A stretch of 64,000 nt of DNA from contig JBAZKW010000008.1 in assembly GCA_041650595.1 (NCBI GenBank), positions 15,842 through 79,841 on the forward strand, written 5' to 3'. The DNA comes from CALFCX01 sp041650595. Lineage in GTDB: Bacteria > Margulisbacteria > WOR-1 > JAKLHX01. Positions 51,486 through 60,486 of this stretch are shown here, one piece after another (the first letter of the stretch is position 1; each line of letters begins with the position of its first letter). The position numbers and the translations under genes are program-made. Below the pieces are notes generated by a model that ran no database searches, was not told the DNA's origin, and saw nothing but the letters and a program-made list of their open reading frames with translations.

Positions 51486-53510
51486 TTACTTTTTACTTGT
51501 TTCAGCAGTTCTTCGCGCAAGATTATAAAGCAAATAGTAAATTATTCCCGCAAGGATACCCAGCAGGACCCCGTAAAAAGACCGAAGGACCGAGATCATG
51601 AAAGGAGAATGGGCGTGGCAAAAAGAGTTCACTGTTGAAACAGGGCCGATCGTTCCCACTATAAGGAATGCCCACAGAAGAGACCTCTTCCCTTTTAGGT
51701 AATATAACGCTCCAAGTAACAGGGCCGGATAGCCGATGAGGAACTCTTTGGTGCGCGGCCTAACCGACATTAGATTTTCAAGCAAGGACCTTGCAACCCT
51801 TTCGATATCCAGGACACCGATCCCAAAATTGCCGCTGCGCAGTATATATATCGCTCCCACTCCGCCTACAATAGCAAAACAAAGCAGTATTGCAAAAGTT
51901 ACGGGAGAATTAAGCAGATCAAGAAGCTTTTTTCTGTCGGAGAATTGTTCGCTGTTCAGTACCCAATATATTCCGGTTGCGAGCAGCGGAAGAGCAAAAG
52001 CTATCTTAACGCCCATAAACTGTCTGGCACCTGTCATGAACGCTGTGTCGGCCAGAGCGCCTGTTATATAAAGAGCTCCGATCGCGGCGATGAAGAAGGA
52101 CGTCAGTACCATTGACATGGCTTTTGACAGTGTAGCAACAGGTGCAGCTGGTTTCTTCAGGTCAAAGACGGAGGTTATTGAAAGCACCGGGAATATGAGA
52201 GCCGAGGCAAGTGCAAATAACTTCCGGAACAAGACGATCTCTCCTGCTGCGTAAAACAGCGCAAAGGCCGCGACTGAGGTGATGAGCAGCAGAACTTCTG
52301 ACCATGCAGGCAGTTTTGTGAAACTCCTCAGCAAAAGGCACAAAGCGGCGGCAAGCCCAAGACTTAAAAGCAGGATCGGCAGATTTCCCGTTCGCAGCGG
52401 CGGCAGGCTCTGTGTTTTTCCGGCGGAAAAGCCTGACCTCTCCAAACGCTCTTTTAAGTCGCTTATATATGAAGAATTGGTTTCTGCGAGCCCTGCGCGG
52501 CCGTTTTCAGGCATATAGAAAGGCCTTATAAAAAGGACCCTGACACCCCTCTCATAAAAAGCCCGTTCGAACCTGTTTAGAGCCTCCTCTTTTGTCATCT
52601 TTTTTTGCATCTCATCTTCGGCTATGCTGTGGACCCTTACTACGTCCGCGCCCATAACGTTCAAAAGAATGCCGTCCCCTTTTTGACCGCCCATTTCTAT
52701 GAAACCGTAATCTATGTTGAACTTTTTAAGCGCCTTGGCGGTCCCGAAAAGATTTTTGCTGAATCCGCCTACTTCTTCGCCGTCGAAAACGATCTTGTCA
52801 TACGGGCCGTATGAATAAATAGCCTTCAGTTTTTCGGCGGTCTTATTTGCGTCAAGGCGGTAATTGTTCTTTAGCCGCGGGATTACATAAAACCCTTTTT
52901 CCACCAGAGCGGTAAAATCTTTTTCAGGGATCCCTATGCCCATGGATAAAAGGTCTTCTTCGTCGTCCATTACAAGTAAAGTATCCGGCAGGATACGCTT
53001 TACCCTTTGTCTGCCGAGCATCAAAGAAAGTCCCTCTTCGGCAAATCTCAAAGAACCTTTATCCTGAGAAATAATGTATGAATAGAGGGGGTCATATCTG
53101 GCCGACCTGATAAGAGCCCTCAAAGCGGGATTAATAGTTTTTATCGGATTGACAGGCTCTTTTTTATTGTTAGAGTCTTTATTATCTTTTTCAGGAACGT
53201 TGATCTTTTCCAGAATGCCGGTTTCATAGCCGGTGAGCCAGACAATATTTCCGTCTAACTGTAATTTTTCAAGAGTGCTTTCCGTGAGAGATATGGAAGT
53301 AAGTCCGGAATCCTTGAACTTCTTGAGTAATTTATCGGAAGAGATCCCCTCTCTCAGAGAAAGTTTGATAATATCGTTAAAATCCATCACAAGTTCGACG
53401 CGGGTATTTTGATGTTCTACTGAAGCTTTATTCAAAGAGGAAACAAGTCCGGCAAAAGCTCCGGCCGCGACAAGGGCTACAAGAAAGAAATAAAGAGCCT
53501 TATTTTTCAC
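51486..53510 (-). CDS. DUF5693-family membrane protein
   Basis: 674 residues. One N-terminal helix, a large extracytoplasmic domain (~30-375, with YDPLYSYIISQ, LRFAEEGLSLMLGR and FIEMGGQKG segments) and a C-terminal set of about eight helices (~380-660). DUF5693 genes commonly sit beside csaB. By context it may be part of the export or ligation of the pyruvylated polymer; its activity is unknown. It starts close to the trpB stop. Confidence 0.82.
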   Translation of the reverse strand: MKNKALYFFLVALVAAGAFAGLVSSLNKASVEHQNTRVELVMDFNDIIKLSLREGISSDKLLKKFKDSGLTSISLTESTLEKLQLDGNIVWLTGYETGILEKINVPEKDNKDSNNKKEPVNPIKTINPALRALIRSARYDPLYSYIISQDKGSLRFAEEGLSLMLGRQRVKRILPDTLLVMDDEEDLLSMGIGIPEKDFTALVEKGFYVIPRLKNNYRLDANKTAEKLKAIYSYGPYDKIVFDGEEVGGFSKNLFGTAKALKKFNIDYGFIEMGGQKGDGILLNVMGADVVRVHSIAEDEMQKKMTKEEALNRFERAFYERGVRVLFIRPFYMPENGRAGLAETNSSYISDLKERLERSGFSAGKTQSLPPLRTGNLPILLLSLGLAAALCLLLRSFTKLPAWSEVLLLITSVAAFALFYAAGEIVLFRKLFALASALIFPVLSITSVFDLKKPAAPVATLSKAMSMVLTSFFIAAIGALYITGALADTAFMTGARQFMGVKIAFALPLLATGIYWVLNSEQFSDRKKLLDLLNSPVTFAILLCFAIVGGVGAIYILRSGNFGIGVLDIERVARSLLENLMSVRPRTKEFLIGYPALLLGALYYLKGKRSLLWAFLIVGTIGPVSTVNSFCHAHSPFMISVLRSFYGVLLGILAGIIYYLLYNLARRTAETSKK

Positions 53511-53513
53511 TTA

Positions 53514-54857
53514 TTATTCAACCTTGGGAACGTTTTTTAGCGCCTGTTTAGCAAGTTCTTCGGGATACTCATAGTCCTCCAGCTTCCCATCAAGATAGTT
53601 GTCGTAGGAAGAAAGATCAAAATGTCCGTGCCCGCTCAGGTTAAAAACGATGCAGTTGCCGTTGTTTTTCTTGGCTTCGTCTATTGCGACTTTTATCGCG
53701 TGGCACGATTCCGGCGCCGGAAGGATCCCTTCGGTCTTTGAGAAAAGTATCCCTGCCTCGAATGTAGCCCTTTGCAGCGTAGATTGAGCTTCTATAAGGC
53801 CTTTTTTGACCAAAAAGCTAAGTACCGGCGCCATCCCGTGATAACGCAGCCCTCCCGCATGGATGCCCGGAGGCATAAAGTCATGGCCAAGAGTATACAT
53901 CTTAAGAAGCGGAGTAAGCTGCGCTGTATCTCCAAAGTCGTATTCGTATAGGCCTTTTGTTATAGAAGGACAAGCAGCTGGCTCGACTGCGATCATCCTT
54001 ATATTTGAACCTTTGAGCTTGTCGGGAATAAACGGAGCGGCAAAACCGGCGAAATTACTGCCGCCGCCGACACAACCTATGAGGATATCTGGTTTTTCTC
54101 CGGCGAGTTCGAGCTGTTTCTTTGTCTCAAGCCCGATTATTGTCTGGTGAAGTATTACATGGTTGAGCACGCTTCCCAGAGAGTAATTTGTGTCGGAATG
54201 CGTAGCGGCATCTTCCACCGCCTCGGAGATCGCAAGCCCCAAACTTCCCTGGTTGTTCGGGTCTTCTGCCAGCACTTTTTTTCCGTAATTTGTTTCCAGT
54301 GAAGGTGACGCGAATACCTTTGAGCCCCAGACCCTCATAAGCGATTTTCTGTACGGCTTTTGATGATAGCTTATTTTTACCATATACACGGTGCATTCCA
54401 TTCCGAAATGCTGGCATGCAAAAGACAGTGAAGATCCCCACTGGCCCGCTCCTGTTTCGGTAGAAAGCCGTTTAACCCCTTCTGTTTTGTTGTAATAAGC
54501 CTGCGCCACGGCAGTATTGAGCTTGTGGCTCCCAGCGGGGCTTACACTTTCATTCTTGTAATATATCCTGGCGTTGGTCTTTAGCGCTTTTTCAAGATGC
54601 ACCGCTCTGATCAGCGGAGTCGATCTCCAAATTTTGAGCACATCCATCACCTGGTCAGGTATTTCGACCCATTTGTCGGTGACCATTTCCTGCTTGATCA
54701 GAGACATCGGGAAAATAGGTGCCAGATCTTCCGGGGTAAGCGGTTTTTTTGTTCCAGGGTGTATCGGAGGCGGAAGTTCTCCCGGAAATTCTGCCAGAAC
54801 ATTGTACCATTTCTGGGGGATCTCACTGGACGAGAGCAAAATTTTCGTATCTTTCAT
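53514..54857 (-). CDS. trpB: Tryptophan synthase beta chain, TrpB2 type
   Basis: 447 residues, longer than TrpB1 (about 400), with the TrpB2-type N-terminal extension. PLP Lys in SPAGSHKLNT, ETGAGQWGSS, the GCVGGGSNFAG phosphate loop and NLSGHGHFD near the end. Makes tryptophan from indole and serine; TrpB2 often works without TrpA, and no trp gene is nearby. AAGGAG precedes the ATG. Confidence 0.95.
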   Translation of the reverse strand: MKDTKILLSSSEIPQKWYNVLAEFPGELPPPIHPGTKKPLTPEDLAPIFPMSLIKQEMVTDKWVEIPDQVMDVLKIWRSTPLIRAVHLEKALKTNARIYYKNESVSPAGSHKLNTAVAQAYYNKTEGVKRLSTETGAGQWGSSLSFACQHFGMECTVYMVKISYHQKPYRKSLMRVWGSKVFASPSLETNYGKKVLAEDPNNQGSLGLAISEAVEDAATHSDTNYSLGSVLNHVILHQTIIGLETKKQLELAGEKPDILIGCVGGGSNFAGFAAPFIPDKLKGSNIRMIAVEPAACPSITKGLYEYDFGDTAQLTPLLKMYTLGHDFMPPGIHAGGLRYHGMAPVLSFLVKKGLIEAQSTLQRATFEAGILFSKTEGILPAPESCHAIKVAIDEAKKNNGNCIVFNLSGHGHFDLSSYDNYLDGKLEDYEYPEELAKQALKNVPKVE

Positions 54858-54885
54858 TTGTCCTTCTCCTTTAAGCTTTTGTCCT

Positions 54886-54894
54886 ATATTAACA
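54886..54894 (-). promoter_or_regulatory. trpB extended -10 promoter
   Basis: Leftward TGTTAATAT, 28 bp before the ATG, leaving room for the AAGGAG ribosome site. Confidence 0.5.
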
Positions 54895-54904
54895 TGGAGA
54901 TTGA

Positions 54905-54988
54905 GTCATTGCGAGTCCCGATTCATCGGGACGAAGCAATCCCATAGACCAATGGGATTGCTTCGTCGCTTACGCTCCTCGCAATGAC
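54905..54988. repeat. 84-bp GTCATTGCGAG-family repeat overlapping the prfB 3' end
   Basis: Same length and terminal repeats as the copy at 33050-33133. Its right end encodes the last five residues and stop codon of prfB. Confidence 0.9.
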
Positions 54989-56097
54989 TTTCCTTTTCTC
55001 AGGAACGCTTCTATAAAGATATCAATATCTCCGTCTATCACGCTTTGAACATTGCCGGTCTCGGCTCCGGTGCGGTGATCTTTTACAAGCTGGTACGGTG
55101 CGAACACATACGATCTTATCTGACTGCCCCACCCTATTTGCTTCTGTTCCCCGCGGAGTTCTTCGATCTTTTCTTTTTTCTCCTGTTCAAGACGGCCTTT
55201 GAGTCTCGAGACAAGGAGCAACATGCATATCTCTCTGTTCCTGTGCTGTGAAGGGCTGGCCTGGGACTGCGCGATAATGCCTGTCGGTATATGTGTGATC
55301 CGCACGGCAGAGCTGGTCTTGTTCACATTCTGCCCGCCAGGGCCGCTTGCCCTATAAGTGTCCGTCTTCAGATCCTCCGGTTTTATCTCTACAGCAAGCT
55401 CTTCGCCGATCTCAGGTATGACTTCTACTGCGGCGAACGAAGTATGCCTCTTGCCGTCGGAATTAAACGGCGACATGCGCACCAGGCGGTGTATCCCGGT
55501 CTCGGATCTAAGATAGCCGTAAGCATAAGGCCCTCTTATAAATAGAACAGCGCTTTTTATCCCCGCTTGCTCTCCATAGGAGATATCCGCCAGTTCGGTC
55601 TCAAAACCTCGATCTTCTGACCAGCGTGAGAACATCCTGAGCAATATTTCCGCCCAGTCCTGCGCGTCGGTGCCGCCGGCCCCTGCGTTAATAGAAACGA
55701 TCGCGTCCGAGGTATCATGAGGCCCATTTAAGAATGTTGAAAATTCAAGTTTTTTGATTGATCTCTCAAGCGATTCGATATCCTTTTGTATCCGCGATAT
55801 ATCCTGTTCATTGGTTTCTTTTACGAATAACTCTTCATTCGGAAAAAAGTCAAACAGAGACTTGTATGTGTCGGTCTCCTTTTCGATACTTAAAAAAGAC
55901 TGGACCCTGCTGTTTATCGATTTTAATTCCTGGAGGATTGATTGTGCCTTGTTAGAATCATTCCAGAAGCCAGCGGATGAGGATTCCTCTTCAAGCTGCC
56001 TTTGTTTTGTCTTTAAACCGTCGATGTTAATGTGCGTTTTAATATCGGAGATTTTCTTTTTGATGCTATTTATTTTTTCTTGAAATTCGGATAACAT
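54970..56097 (-). CDS. prfB: Peptide chain release factor 2
   Basis: 375 residues, reads UGA and UAA stops. It has the SPF recognition tripeptide (RMSPFNSDGKRHTSF) and the GGQ motif (GPGGQNVNKTSSAV). The reading frame is continuous through HINIDGLKTKQRQLEEE, so the programmed +1 frameshift usual near codon 25 is absent. The C-terminal SLRGA is encoded by the inserted repeat. Follows secA after a 58-bp gap with a REP palindrome. Confidence 0.96.
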   Translation of the reverse strand: MLSEFQEKINSIKKKISDIKTHINIDGLKTKQRQLEEESSSAGFWNDSNKAQSILQELKSINSRVQSFLSIEKETDTYKSLFDFFPNEELFVKETNEQDISRIQKDIESLERSIKKLEFSTFLNGPHDTSDAIVSINAGAGGTDAQDWAEILLRMFSRWSEDRGFETELADISYGEQAGIKSAVLFIRGPYAYGYLRSETGIHRLVRMSPFNSDGKRHTSFAAVEVIPEIGEELAVEIKPEDLKTDTYRASGPGGQNVNKTSSAVRITHIPTGIIAQSQASPSQHRNREICMLLLVSRLKGRLEQEKKEKIEELRGEQKQIGWGSQIRSYVFAPYQLVKDHRTGAETGNVQSVIDGDIDIFIEAFLRKGKSLRGA

Positions 56098-56114
56098 TGT
56101 TCATCTTTCCTGAT

Positions 56115-56134
56115 GGGCGCATCATGATGCGCCC
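56115..56134. repeat. REP-like palindrome between secA and prfB
   Basis: Perfect 20-bp palindrome GGGCGCATCATGATGCGCCC followed by CTAC, a different family from the CGCATGCG group. Confidence 0.8.
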
Positions 56135-56155
56135 CTACAATCTTCCAACACAGAT

Positions 56156-58663
56156 TTATGCACCTTTTCCGCAGCATTTTTTGTATTTTTTACCGCTGCC
56201 GCACGGGCAAGGATCGTTCCTGCCGGTCTTAGCCGCGGTAGTGATAGGTTGTTTTTTTGCTTCGCCGGACTGAGGTGCGCCGTAGGTTATGTTGTGGGCT
56301 TTTTGTGCTATTGATTCGTTCTCGCTTACGAGCTGAACTTTGAACAGCAGGCCGAATATCTCTTTGCGTACGGAAGACATCATATCGTTGAACATGCCAA
56401 AAGCTTCCATCTTGTATTCTATCAGAGGGTCCCTCTCGCCCCAGGCCCGGAGCCCAATGCCCTCGCGCAGTGCGTCCATATTGTGGAGCTGTTCTATCCA
56501 CGCATCGTCTATTACCTTGAGCATAACAAACCTTTGCAGTTCGGCCATCGTTTCGGAGCCCATCTGGTTTTTCCGTTCTTCATAGCGGCTTTTCAGCTTT
56601 GTTTCGATTGCTTCGCGGACCTCTTCGCTTTTGGCCGCACCTCCCAATTGGAAGTCCGGGCATGAAAGTTCTGTCATTTCTGTCTTTAAAGCTTCTGTAT
56701 CCCATTCATCCGGCCTTGATTTCTGGGGGATAAATGTTTCACTTATCTCCTGAGCTATCTGATCCACCATTTCAAAGAACTTTTCCTCGAGATTATCGCC
56801 CTGCAGGATCCTTTTTCTTAAGGCGTAAATGGCCTCTCTTTGCTTGTTCATGACATCGTCGTATTCGAGTATCTGTTTTCTTATGGAAAAGTGATATTGC
56901 TCAACTTTGCGCTGGGCGTTCTCAAGTGCTTTTGAAATAAGCCCGTGCTCTATAGGAGTGCCTTCTTCCATGCCCAGACGCTCCATCATGCCCTTTATCC
57001 TGTCGGAGCCGAACAAGCGCATCAGGTCGTCTTCCAGAGAAACGTAGAACCTGGAAGAACCGGGATCCCCCTGCCTGCCGGAGCGGCCTCTCAACTGATT
57101 GTCGATACGCCTGCTCTCGTGCCTTTCGGAACCGATTATGTGCAATCCGCCAAGTCCCACAACACCATCGCCCAAGACTATATCAGTACCTCTTCCGGCC
57201 ATGTTGGTCGCAATGGTCACGGATTTTTTCTGTCCGGCTTTGGCGATTATCTCGGCCTCTTTTTCGTGCTGTTTGGCATTGAGCACATGGTGAGGGATCC
57301 CGCGCCGCTTGAGAATGTTCGACAAAAGCTCCGAATTTTCTATGGAAATAGTGCCTACCAGAGCCGGGCGCTCGATCTTATATAGCTGGGCTATTTCGTT
57401 GGCTATAGCTGTAAACTTTTCTTTTTTGGTCTTGTAGATGACATCGGAATGGTCTATGCGTATCATTTTCCGGTGCGTGGGTATTTCATCCACTTCCAGG
57501 CTGTATATTTTGCCCAGCTCCGCCTCTTCGGTAAGAGCGGTACCCGTCATCCCTGCCAGTTTGTTGTAGAGGCGGAAATAGTTCTGGAAAGTGATCGTGG
57601 CAAGCGTCTGGCTTTCGGAGCGTATTTGCACTGCCTCTTTGGCCTCTATAGCCTGGTGAAGCCCCTCGCTGTAGCGGCGGCCGGTCATAAGACGCCCGGT
57701 GAACTCATCCACTATTATTATTTCGCCGTCCTTGACGATGTAATCAAGGTCCCTTTTGAAGACCTGATGTGCTTTCAATGATTCGGTTATACTGTGCGCG
57801 AGATCTATGTTGTCCATGTCGTAAAGATAGGAAAGTCCGCTGAGCTTTTCTATCTTTTTGACGCCCGTTTCGGTGAGCACGGCGTTCTTGTGCTTTTCAT
57901 CCACGGTAAAATCAAGGTCTTTTTTGAGCTTGCGGGCGAGCTGATCGCCCTTGTAGTAAGTTTCGACGCTTTCGTCCATCATGCCAGAGATTATGAGCGG
58001 TGTGCGGGCCTCGTCTATCAGGATATTATCGACTTCGTCGACTATGGCGTAGTTGAGCTTTCTCTGGACGCATTGTTCGATGGAAACTGCCATGTTGTCC
58101 CTGAGGTAGTCGAACCCGAACTCGTTGTTGGTGCCGTAGGTTATATCGCAGGCATATTCTTTTCTGCGCTCAAAACTGTTCATGTCGTTTTGTATTGTGC
58201 CCACCGATAGTCCCATGAATTTATAGACCGGGCCCATCCAGAGGCTGTCGCGCTTGGACAGGTAGTCATTCACGGTGACAAGATGGCAGCCTTTTCCGGT
58301 AAGTGCGTTCAAATATATAGGCAAGGTCGCGACCAGCGTTTTTCCTTCGCCGGTCTTCATTTCGGCGACTTTTCCCTGATGAAGGACTATCCCTCCCAGC
58401 ATCTGGACGTCAAAGTGCCGCAGTCCTATTGTCCTGGCGGAAGCTTCCCTGATGCAGGCATATGCTTCGGGAAGCAGCTCGTCAAGAGTTGCGCCATGGT
58501 CAAGCATATTTTTAAACTGCACTGTTTTTGCGGCAAGCTCGCTGTCAGAAAGCTTTTTAATCTCTTCTTCGAACGAGTTTATGTGCTCGACTATAGAGTA
58601 CAGGTGTTTTATCTTAGCTTCCGAAGATACGCCCAGAAGCCGTGCGATAGCTTTTAAGAACAT
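56156..58663 (-). CDS. secA: Protein translocase subunit SecA
   Basis: 835 residues. Walker A MKTGEGKT (~100), DEVDNILIDEARTPLIISG, DEFTGRL, TNMAGRGTDI, QLRGRSGRQGDPG, and the C-terminal zinc tail RNDPCPCGSGKKYKKCCG. Motor for Sec export. It starts directly after the hpf stop. Confidence 0.98.
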   Translation of the reverse strand: MFLKAIARLLGVSSEAKIKHLYSIVEHINSFEEEIKKLSDSELAAKTVQFKNMLDHGATLDELLPEAYACIREASARTIGLRHFDVQMLGGIVLHQGKVAEMKTGEGKTLVATLPIYLNALTGKGCHLVTVNDYLSKRDSLWMGPVYKFMGLSVGTIQNDMNSFERRKEYACDITYGTNNEFGFDYLRDNMAVSIEQCVQRKLNYAIVDEVDNILIDEARTPLIISGMMDESVETYYKGDQLARKLKKDLDFTVDEKHKNAVLTETGVKKIEKLSGLSYLYDMDNIDLAHSITESLKAHQVFKRDLDYIVKDGEIIIVDEFTGRLMTGRRYSEGLHQAIEAKEAVQIRSESQTLATITFQNYFRLYNKLAGMTGTALTEEAELGKIYSLEVDEIPTHRKMIRIDHSDVIYKTKKEKFTAIANEIAQLYKIERPALVGTISIENSELLSNILKRRGIPHHVLNAKQHEKEAEIIAKAGQKKSVTIATNMAGRGTDIVLGDGVVGLGGLHIIGSERHESRRIDNQLRGRSGRQGDPGSSRFYVSLEDDLMRLFGSDRIKGMMERLGMEEGTPIEHGLISKALENAQRKVEQYHFSIRKQILEYDDVMNKQREAIYALRKRILQGDNLEEKFFEMVDQIAQEISETFIPQKSRPDEWDTEALKTEMTELSCPDFQLGGAAKSEEVREAIETKLKSRYEERKNQMGSETMAELQRFVMLKVIDDAWIEQLHNMDALREGIGLRAWGERDPLIEYKMEAFGMFNDMMSSVRKEIFGLLFKVQLVSENESIAQKAHNITYGAPQSGEAKKQPITTAAKTGRNDPCPCGSGKKYKKCCGKGA

Positions 58664-59047
58664 TTATTCCCCGGCGGAGGTCTCACGCTCCGGTTCGGCC
58701 AGATTTTCGTGAAGGATATGTTTTTCTTTTGCGGATTCTCTTCTTTTCTCCTGAATGATCTTTTCCTTGAATTTTTTTACCTGTTTGTCAAGCTTGTCTA
58801 TCAAAAGATCTATTGCAGCATACATGTCGGAGCTGGCTTCACTTGCATGTACCGCCTTGCCGGACATCCAAACGGTGGCTTTGGCGACCTGGCTTTCGAC
58901 TTGTTCCCTTATCTTGTCCACTTCAAGCTCTATGTCTATTTGTTGTATGTTATGGAAAAAATGTTCGACTTTGTGTATCTTTTTCTGCGCATAGTCCTTC
59001 AATGCCTCGGTTAGCTCGATGCCTTTTCCTCTTATATTTATTTCCAC
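58664..59047 (-). CDS. hpf: Ribosome hibernation promoting factor, short type
   Basis: 127 residues from a GTG behind GGAGG. The N-terminal HPF/YfiA domain (MEINIRGKGIELTEALKDYA; ASSDMYAAIDLLIDKLDKQVKK) is present, but the C-terminal dimerisation domain of long HPF is missing, replaced by a charged tail. The short type binds the 30S A/P site and would need a partner to make 100S dimers. Precedes secA, a conserved pairing. Confidence 0.92.
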   Translation of the reverse strand: MEINIRGKGIELTEALKDYAQKKIHKVEHFFHNIQQIDIELEVDKIREQVESQVAKATVWMSGKAVHASEASSDMYAAIDLLIDKLDKQVKKFKEKIIQEKRRESAKEKHILHENLAEPERETSAGE

Positions 59048-59070
59048 TATTATTCCTCCGTTTCAAAGAA

Positions 59071-59079
59071 ATTATATCA
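59071..59079 (-). promoter_or_regulatory. hpf extended -10 promoter
   Basis: Leftward TGATATAAT overlapping the comF stop codon, with the GGAGG ribosome site downstream, so hpf-secA can be expressed apart from comF. Confidence 0.6.
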
Positions 59080-59688
59080 TAGAAGGCGTGCCCTTGAAAG
59101 AACCAGCACCTTTACGGATATGGCACCGGCCTCAAGCAAGGTTTTTCTGCAGGTTTCCGTGGTAACTCCCGTAGTATAAATATCATCTACTAAAATTAAT
59201 GAGGCTCCCCTTATGACATGAGGACTGGCGACCTCAAAGGCACCTTCTATCGTTTTTTGCCGCTCAAGCTTCCCAAGTTCGAACAGGTGTTTTGTGTCCT
59301 TTTTTCTTACGAGGACATTTTCTAACACAGGCGCTTTGATCTTTTCGGCAAGAAGTGTCGATATGAGTGCCGATTGATTGAATCCCCTTTCTCTTAACCT
59401 GTTAGGATGAAGCGGTACCGGGATAATTGCATCCGCGGCAAGATAAGGGTTATGATTTGCGAAAAGCTGTCCCAATGGCTGCGCCAATCTCTTTTTTCCG
59501 TGAAATTTCAAAAGTTTTATCGCTCTTTCCAAAACCCCTTCGTAAGCTCCAACGCAAAAAACGTAACCCTCATGTTTCCTTATCATAACTATCTTTGATC
59601 CGCAGCTTTGGCACAGCACATCATCACCCGCTGTGCGGCATACGGCGCAACGGGGCGGAAAAAGCATGTCGAGAAGCAGCTTTATCAT
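59077..59688 (-). CDS. comF: ComF-family phosphoribosyltransferase-like protein
   Basis: 203 residues. N-terminal zinc site (FPPRCAVC...VLCQSCG) and C-terminal phosphoribosyltransferase signature ILVDDIYTTGVTTETC. FNQSALIS and KRLAQPLGQL regions are typical. In competent bacteria ComF helps DNA uptake; here its role is unproven. Confidence 0.92.
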   Translation of the reverse strand: MIKLLLDMLFPPRCAVCRTAGDDVLCQSCGSKIVMIRKHEGYVFCVGAYEGVLERAIKLLKFHGKKRLAQPLGQLFANHNPYLAADAIIPVPLHPNRLRERGFNQSALISTLLAEKIKAPVLENVLVRKKDTKHLFELGKLERQKTIEGAFEVASPHVIRGASLILVDDIYTTGVTTETCRKTLLEAGAISVKVLVLSRARLL

Positions 59689-59718
59689 GAACTGTATTCC
59701 AGCAATTATCCCGCCAAA

Positions 59719-59815
59719 CTCACCCCCAACCCCCTCTCTTGGTAAGAGAGGGGGCGATTTATTTTGATAGCATGCTTATCACCCCTCTCCCTTTGGGAGA
59801 GGGGTAAGGGGTGAG
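59719..59815. repeat. CTCACCCC-ended double-hairpin repeat
   Basis: 97 bp with CTCACCCC / GGGGTGAG ends and two internal hairpins: CCCCTCTCTT-GGT-AAGAGAGGGG (59731-59753) and CCCCTCTCCC-TTT-GGGAGAGGGG (59782-59804). Lies between divergent genes. Confidence 0.8.
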
Positions 59816-59826
59816 GGCGAAAAACC

Positions 59827-59855
59827 TTGAACTGGCGGGCATCATATGCTACTAT
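59827..59855 (+). promoter_or_regulatory. Promoter of the AlbA_2 gene, leaderless
   Basis: TTGAAC (59827-59832), 17 bp, TACTAT (59850-59855) with TG extension, then 7 bp to the ATG at 59863. The TTG of the -35 hexamer is in frame with the gene and is not the start. Confidence 0.65.
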
Positions 59856-59862
59856 CTATGGC

Positions 59863-60486
59863 ATGACAAGCTGGGAAGAAATACTAGAGCTGCTCGAGCA
59901 GGGTGAAGGCCAATCCCTCGAATTTGAGAAGAATGTCCCCTCTCAGGACGATATAGCACGTGAATTGACGGCTTTTTCCAATTCAGACGGCGGCAGGCTC
60001 ATACTCGGGATCGATGATAAGAACAAGCATTTTATCGGGATAGACGTTAATGACGATTTTAGCAACTGGCTTTTCAATATAGGGCAAACGCGTTGCGTCC
60101 CCCATATTAAGCCTGCAAATGTGGAGATATTTTCGAGGGGTCCCCAGAAGATCGCGATAATAAACATAAACGAGGGTGACGAAAAACCCTACAAGACGGA
60201 TGATATCTGCTACATAAGGGACAGCACGGTTTCAAGGCCGGCAAAAGAGAACGAAGAGCAGGAAATTACCAGCCCCTGGGCGGGGCACGGACTTAACAAA
60301 AGGCAGAAAAGGATCCTTGACTATGTGAGGGAACACAACAGCGTTTCCAACAAGGAATACAGAGAGATGTTCAGCATATCGCACAAAACAGCGCATCTGG
60401 AACTGACCATGCTTTGCGAAAAAAAGATCCTTGTCTGCCGCGGCGCCGGAAGGTCTACAAAATACATTTTACCTGCCAATGCCTAG
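59863..60486 (+). CDS. AlbA_2 (Schlafen-type) domain transcriptional regulator
   Basis: 207 residues. N-terminal AlbA_2 domain (EGQSLEFEKNVPSQDDIARELTAFSNSDGG-type stretch, then RLILGIDD and CYIRDSTVSRPA) and C-terminal winged helix (~150-205: RILDYVREHNSVSNKEYREMF..., KTAHLELTMLC). Such proteins are predicted DNA-binding regulators. It converges with the neighbouring unknown operon by a 4-bp stop overlap. Confidence 0.88.
   Translation: MTSWEEILELLEQGEGQSLEFEKNVPSQDDIARELTAFSNSDGGRLILGIDDKNKHFIGIDVNDDFSNWLFNIGQTRCVPHIKPANVEIFSRGPQKIAIININEGDEKPYKTDDICYIRDSTVSRPAKENEEQEITSPWAGHGLNKRQKRILDYVREHNSVSNKEYREMFSISHKTAHLELTMLCEKKILVCRGAGRSTKYILPANA

Noticed and set aside
59719..59815. Bidirectional terminator
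   Set aside because: It lies between divergent starts, lacks U-tracts on both sides and has repeat-like ends; treated as a repeat.
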